The notes under the pieces are model-generated. The model did not search any database. It was not told the origin of the DNA and worked only from the letters and a program-made list of their open reading frames with translations. Source: Gordonia sp. PDNC005 (lineage in GTDB: Bacteria; Actinomycetota; Actinomycetes; Mycobacteriales; Mycobacteriaceae). Taken from it: a stretch of 64,000 bases of DNA. Position 1 is the stretch's first letter. Each line of letters opens with the position of its first letter. The DNA is taken from positions 2,232,001 through 2,296,000 of the forward strand of contig NZ_CP070351.1 in assembly GCF_016919385.1 (NCBI RefSeq). The letters run 5' to 3'. A program made the translations under genes and the position numbers. Shown here piece after piece: positions 60,525 to 64,000 of the stretch.

Positions 60525-61397
60525 GTGACTACAGATCAGATGTCCTCAGCCCGCACGCCCACGCGTCGCCGCCTTCAGCTGACCGCAGGAGTCGTCGGCG
60601 CGCTTGCTGCGCTCTCGTTTGTTCCCACCGCACCTGCGTCAGCGGAACCATCGATCGGCGAACTGATCGACAGCGCCGGACGGATCATCCAGGAACTGCC
60701 CATCGACCAGAACGGCAGCGGCGGATACGACCTCAACTCCCTGTTCAACCTTCTCGCGCCGCAGGCCCCGAACGGTAAGACCCCTCCACAGGTCACACCG
60801 ACGGGTGATCGCCGCACATCGTGCACCCAGGTCACCCACATCGGCGATTCGACATCGGTCGGCATCGACAGCGCCTCGAAGGTCACCGATCCCGAGGATC
60901 GACTCAGCGCGCAGTACAAACGAGTCGGCGCCACCGACAGCGTCCTCGACGCGTCGGGCGGTCGGTCCATCGTCGAGAAGGTCGACGGTGAACCCAATGC
61001 CGTAGACGCCGTCACCGCACAGCTCGCATCCGGTCGGCGCGGCTGCTGGGTGATCGCCATGGGCGTCAACGACGCCGCGAACGTCGCGGTCGGCAGCACT
61101 GTGGACGCCGCCGCCCGGATCGACCGCGTGATGTCGAAGCTGACCGGGCAGAACGTGCTGTGGCCCACGGTGATGACATCGGATCCGAGCAACAAGGCAT
61201 ACGTCCCCGCGAACATGCGCACCTTCAACGCGGCACTGCAGAAGGCCACCGCGAGGTATCCGAACCTGAAGGTCTACGACTTCGCCTCGGAGACCCAGGC
61301 CGACTGGTATGTCGACGGAATCCATTACAACGCGGCAGGCATCGTCCAGCGCAATCGACTGTTCGCCACCGCTCTCGCGACCGCGTTTCCGGCCTGA
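60525..61397 (+). CDS. Secreted SGNH-type hydrolase
   Basis: 290-aa exported hydrolase. Signal peptide about 1-40 (twin Arg region TRRRLQL, then GVVGALAALSFVPTAPASA), followed by an SGNH fold: block I THIGDSTSVGI with Ser at about 107, WVIAMGVNDAAN (block III), and WYVDGIHYNAAG near 265 with the Asp and His of the triad. It closely resembles the C-terminal domain of the acyltransferase starting at 61622, including GGRS, VLWPTVMT and NMRTFNAAL, so one probably arose by duplication. The start is GTG 60525. Likely acts on acyl groups of cell-wall polymers; the substrate is inferred only by family. Confidence 0.85.
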   Translation: MTTDQMSSARTPTRRRLQLTAGVVGALAALSFVPTAPASAEPSIGELIDSAGRIIQELPIDQNGSGGYDLNSLFNLLAPQAPNGKTPPQVTPTGDRRTSCTQVTHIGDSTSVGIDSASKVTDPEDRLSAQYKRVGATDSVLDASGGRSIVEKVDGEPNAVDAVTAQLASGRRGCWVIAMGVNDAANVAVGSTVDAAARIDRVMSKLTGQNVLWPTVMTSDPSNKAYVPANMRTFNAALQKATARYPNLKVYDFASETQADWYVDGIHYNAAGIVQRNRLFATALATAFPA

Positions 61398-61621
61398 GCG
61401 TTCATACGGTCGTCGGGACGTGATGCAACCCACGTCCTGACACCGACATCTCCGTGTCATCCGGTCACATGAATGACAGGGGCACCCCTGGCGAGGACCT
61501 ATGATGGAACGTCGACGCCGCTGCCCGTGACGACGGGCGGGACCGGCTCCACTCCCATCGTCGAGCGGGGAGAGAGCGTCGTCGCACACTGTCTCACCGC
61601 ATCAGGGGGTGCCGCCCGGAC

Positions 61622-64000
61622 ATGCCACGTCCCACGCACAACGAATCGTCCTATCTACCGGGCCTCGACGGCATCCGCGCCGTCGCTGTGACGGTGGTCC
61701 TGCTGTATCACCTGCAGGTCCCCGGCTTCGGGGGCGGACTACTCGGCGTCGGCGTGTTCTTCACCCTGAGCGGCTACCTGATCACGTCGCTGCTGATCTC
61801 GACGCACCAGCGCACCGGTGGGCTCAACCTCAAGACGTTCTGGCTTCGACGCGCACGGCGACTGCTGCCCGCGGTGGTCCTGGTCCTGATCGCCACTCTC
61901 GTCACCACTGCGGTGGTGATCCCCGACAAACTCGGCACCTACGCGGGACAGGCGCTCAGCGCGTTGTTCTACGTCAACAACTGGCACACGATCCTGTCGG
62001 ACACCTCGTACTTCGAGCGGTTCGGCGGCCCCAGCCCGCTGAGCCACATGTGGTCATTGTCGATCGAGGAACAGTTCTACATACTCTGGCCGCTTCTGCT
62101 CGGCCTGTTCTACCTCGTCCTGCGCAAGCGCTGGCTGATCAGCCTGGTGACTATTGGACTGGCTCTGGGCTCGTTCTACCTGCTCACGACACTCGCCGAA
62201 GCCGGCTTCGACAACACCCGCGCCTATGAGGGCACCGACACGCGTGCCGGCGCACTGCTGATGGGCGCGGCGCTCGCCTTCTGGTGGCCCGCACGCGCCC
62301 GGACTGTCACCCACAATCAGCGGTGCACCCTCGATGCCGTGGGCATCGCCGGCCTCGCGGGCGTCCTCTACCTGTGCATGTCCACGGGCGACAACTCTCT
62401 CGAGCTCTACGAGTGGGGCATCGCGGTGCTGACTGTCGCGACGATGGGCGTCCTGATGGCGGCGGTCACCCCGTCGACTCTCGTCGCGACAGTCCTGAGC
62501 ATGCAGCCGTTCCGGTGGATCGGCGAGCGATCGTACGGCATCTATCTGTGGCACATGCCGCTGGTCGCGTTCCTCCCCGGCATCATCCGTGGAGGCTCAC
62601 CGCTGATCAGCTCCATCGTGGTGGTCATCGCGACCCTCGTCATCGCGTCCCTGTCGTGGCGCTATGTGGAGGACCCGATCCGGAGACACGGCTTCCGCGC
62701 GGCGCTCACCACTCCACGCCGTCACGAAGACACCATGCGCGCTGCGCTGGCCGCCACCGCAGACTCCGTCTTCACCACCCTCGCGCGACCCTTCAGGTCG
62801 GCGAAGCCCGACGATCTCCCCACCGAGGAGCCCCCGATGGCCGACGAACACCCCCAGGACCCCGTTCCCTCCGTCACCGGATGGGACCCCGCGGCGTCCA
62901 CCCCCACCGAACCACGGCCTCTCCGAGAGGAGCCGGTGGATGTGGTGCTTCGCGCTCCGCTCGTCGAGGAATCCGTCGATCTCGGTACGCCCGATGCCGA
63001 CGACGTACCCGACGGGGAGCCGACACCCGGCGGTTCCGCTGAGCCTTCGTCTGCCGAGACGGTGCGATTCCGCGTGCCCACCGGTGTCACCGTCTTGGCG
63101 AAGGCGCCGAGCGTGTTGAACCTTCCTCCGAAAGTCGACGAGACGCTCGCGGTGCCGACCACTCCCGCCGACATGGCAACCGACCCCATTGCTGCGGCTT
63201 CTGAGCCGCCCGCCGATCAGGTGCACGCGCCGACGGACCAACGCCGCTCCCCCACCCGCGCCGTTCTCGCGACATTGGTGGTCCTCGGTCTGGCCGTCGG
63301 TTCGATGGTCGCCGTGTCGAAGCTCAATCCCGACCTCCCGATCGTCTCGGCACTTTACAAGTCAGACGACGGCGGCAGCGGCATCGACGATGAACTCGAC
63401 GAAGGTCTGAAGCCCGAACGATCCGGACCCACGTTGCCTGCCGATCAGCGTCGGACCAAGTGTTCGACCGTGATCCACGTCGGCGACTCGACGTCGATCG
63501 GAATGAGCGATCCCGGCATGCAGCCGAACGTCGCACTCCGCCTTGAGGGGCGCTACCGCGCGGTCGGCGCGAAGACCTACATCGAAGACGTCGTCGGCGG
63601 CCGCTCGAGCATGGAGAGGGTGAACGATCAGCCGAACGCCACCGAATCGATCGAGGCCGCTCTCGGCCGCGGCGTGCGGGGCTGCTGGGTGATCGCAATG
63701 GGCATCAACGACACCGCCAACGTGGAGGTCGGGGGCGTCGGCCCCGTCGATATGCGCATCGACAACATCCTCAAGCCGCTCGTCGGTCAGCCTGTGCTGT
63801 GGCCGACCGTCATCACCAACCGACTCAACGAGAATCCGGCGTACGACAACCGTGCGATGCGGAACTTCAACCGCGCCCTCGTTCGGGCGTGCAAGCGCTA
63901 CCCGAACCTGCGAGTCTACGACTGGGCCGGTGAAACCGATCAGGCGTGGTTCCTGGACGGCGTGCACTACACGGAGGCGGGTTACGTCGAGCGTGCTCGA
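61622..64000 (+). CDS. Acyltransferase-3 membrane protein with C-terminal SGNH domain (partial)
   Basis: 793 codons without stop; the gene runs off the window. N-terminal acyltransferase-3 domain (about 1-370) with about ten membrane segments: YLPGLDGIRAVAVTVVLLYHL with the catalytic His, GVGVFFTLSGYLIT, RRARRLLPA, WSLSIEEQFYILWPL, and ERSYGIYLWHMPL. A Pro/Glu/Asp-rich linker follows, then a further TM (AVLATLVVLGLAVGSMVAV, about 540), and an extracytoplasmic SGNH domain: VIHVGDSTSIGM (Ser ~621), AMGINDTAN, FLDGVHYTEAG (~780). This is the OafA-type architecture that O-acetylates extracellular sugars. ATG 61622 has AGGGGGT 11 nt upstream. Confidence 0.92.
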   Translation, partial: MPRPTHNESSYLPGLDGIRAVAVTVVLLYHLQVPGFGGGLLGVGVFFTLSGYLITSLLISTHQRTGGLNLKTFWLRRARRLLPAVVLVLIATLVTTAVVIPDKLGTYAGQALSALFYVNNWHTILSDTSYFERFGGPSPLSHMWSLSIEEQFYILWPLLLGLFYLVLRKRWLISLVTIGLALGSFYLLTTLAEAGFDNTRAYEGTDTRAGALLMGAALAFWWPARARTVTHNQRCTLDAVGIAGLAGVLYLCMSTGDNSLELYEWGIAVLTVATMGVLMAAVTPSTLVATVLSMQPFRWIGERSYGIYLWHMPLVAFLPGIIRGGSPLISSIVVVIATLVIASLSWRYVEDPIRRHGFRAALTTPRRHEDTMRAALAATADSVFTTLARPFRSAKPDDLPTEEPPMADEHPQDPVPSVTGWDPAASTPTEPRPLREEPVDVVLRAPLVEESVDLGTPDADDVPDGEPTPGGSAEPSSAETVRFRVPTGVTVLAKAPSVLNLPPKVDETLAVPTTPADMATDPIAAASEPPADQVHAPTDQRRSPTRAVLATLVVLGLAVGSMVAVSKLNPDLPIVSALYKSDDGGSGIDDELDEGLKPERSGPTLPADQRRTKCSTVIHVGDSTSIGMSDPGMQPNVALRLEGRYRAVGAKTYIEDVVGGRSSMERVNDQPNATESIEAALGRGVRGCWVIAMGINDTANVEVGGVGPVDMRIDNILKPLVGQPVLWPTVITNRLNENPAYDNRAMRNFNRALVRACKRYPNLRVYDWAGETDQAWFLDGVHYTEAGYVERAR

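Overview
The window is high-GC actinobacterial DNA. It looks like the mycolic-acid group (Mycobacteriales, for example Gordonia, Williamsia or a relative); I cannot fix the genus. The main reason is gene order: 11,052-28,688 follows the Mycobacterium tuberculosis block Rv2221c-Rv2236c closely (glnE, glnA2, panB, a CYTH/CHAD protein, a histidine phosphatase, a zinc-ribbon protein, a Nif3-like protein, cobC, a PtkA-like HAD protein, ptpA, SURF1, cobD). An MspA-type porin, a mycothiol-dependent-isomerase-type protein, frequent GTG starts and IdeR/DtxR-like iron boxes agree with this.

Layout. 1-4,570: TetR regulator, secreted cutinase-like hydrolase, membrane-anchored beta-lactamase-like protein, a DUF6325-like/SHOCT pair and an FKBP lipoprotein. 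4,586-11,026: two paralogous acyl-CoA synthetases, the second translationally coupled to a cyclase-family hydrolase, with an XRE-TetR double-HTH regulator between them and a lipase-like hydrolase beyond. 11,052-28,688: the conserved block, with rnpB and an RNB ribonuclease inserted and an ohrR-ohr operon near its end. 28,726-30,717: a spermidine-synthase-like methyltransferase, a DinB-type isomerase and a TfoX-domain protein.

30,825-35,112: a tRNA-Val gene whose 3' half is repeated exactly (38 bp) 4.2 kb away. Between the copies lie an MspA-like porin gene, two secreted or lipoprotein genes of unlike composition, and frameshifted phage-like tail-protein remnants. No integrase is visible. I read it as a decayed integrative element that kept cell-envelope cargo.

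35,198-60,334: a cold-shock gene, then a one-strand siderophore locus. It has a substrate-binding lipoprotein, two giant NRPSs (3891 and 2908 aa; five adenylation domains, one E domain, one TE), two FecCD-type permeases and an ATPase. Three iron boxes precede the binding protein, the NRPS pair and the permease operon. One A domain has the textbook threonine code and is followed by an epimerase; the first A domain lacks the conserved Asp235. Both NRPSs carry extra degenerate condensation/epimerization-fold segments at the ends where they should meet. No MbtH, ornithine hydroxylase or aryl-acid genes are visible here.

60,264-64,000: tRNA-Cys, then a secreted SGNH hydrolase next to a membrane acyltransferase with a homologous C-terminal SGNH domain; the latter runs off the window end.
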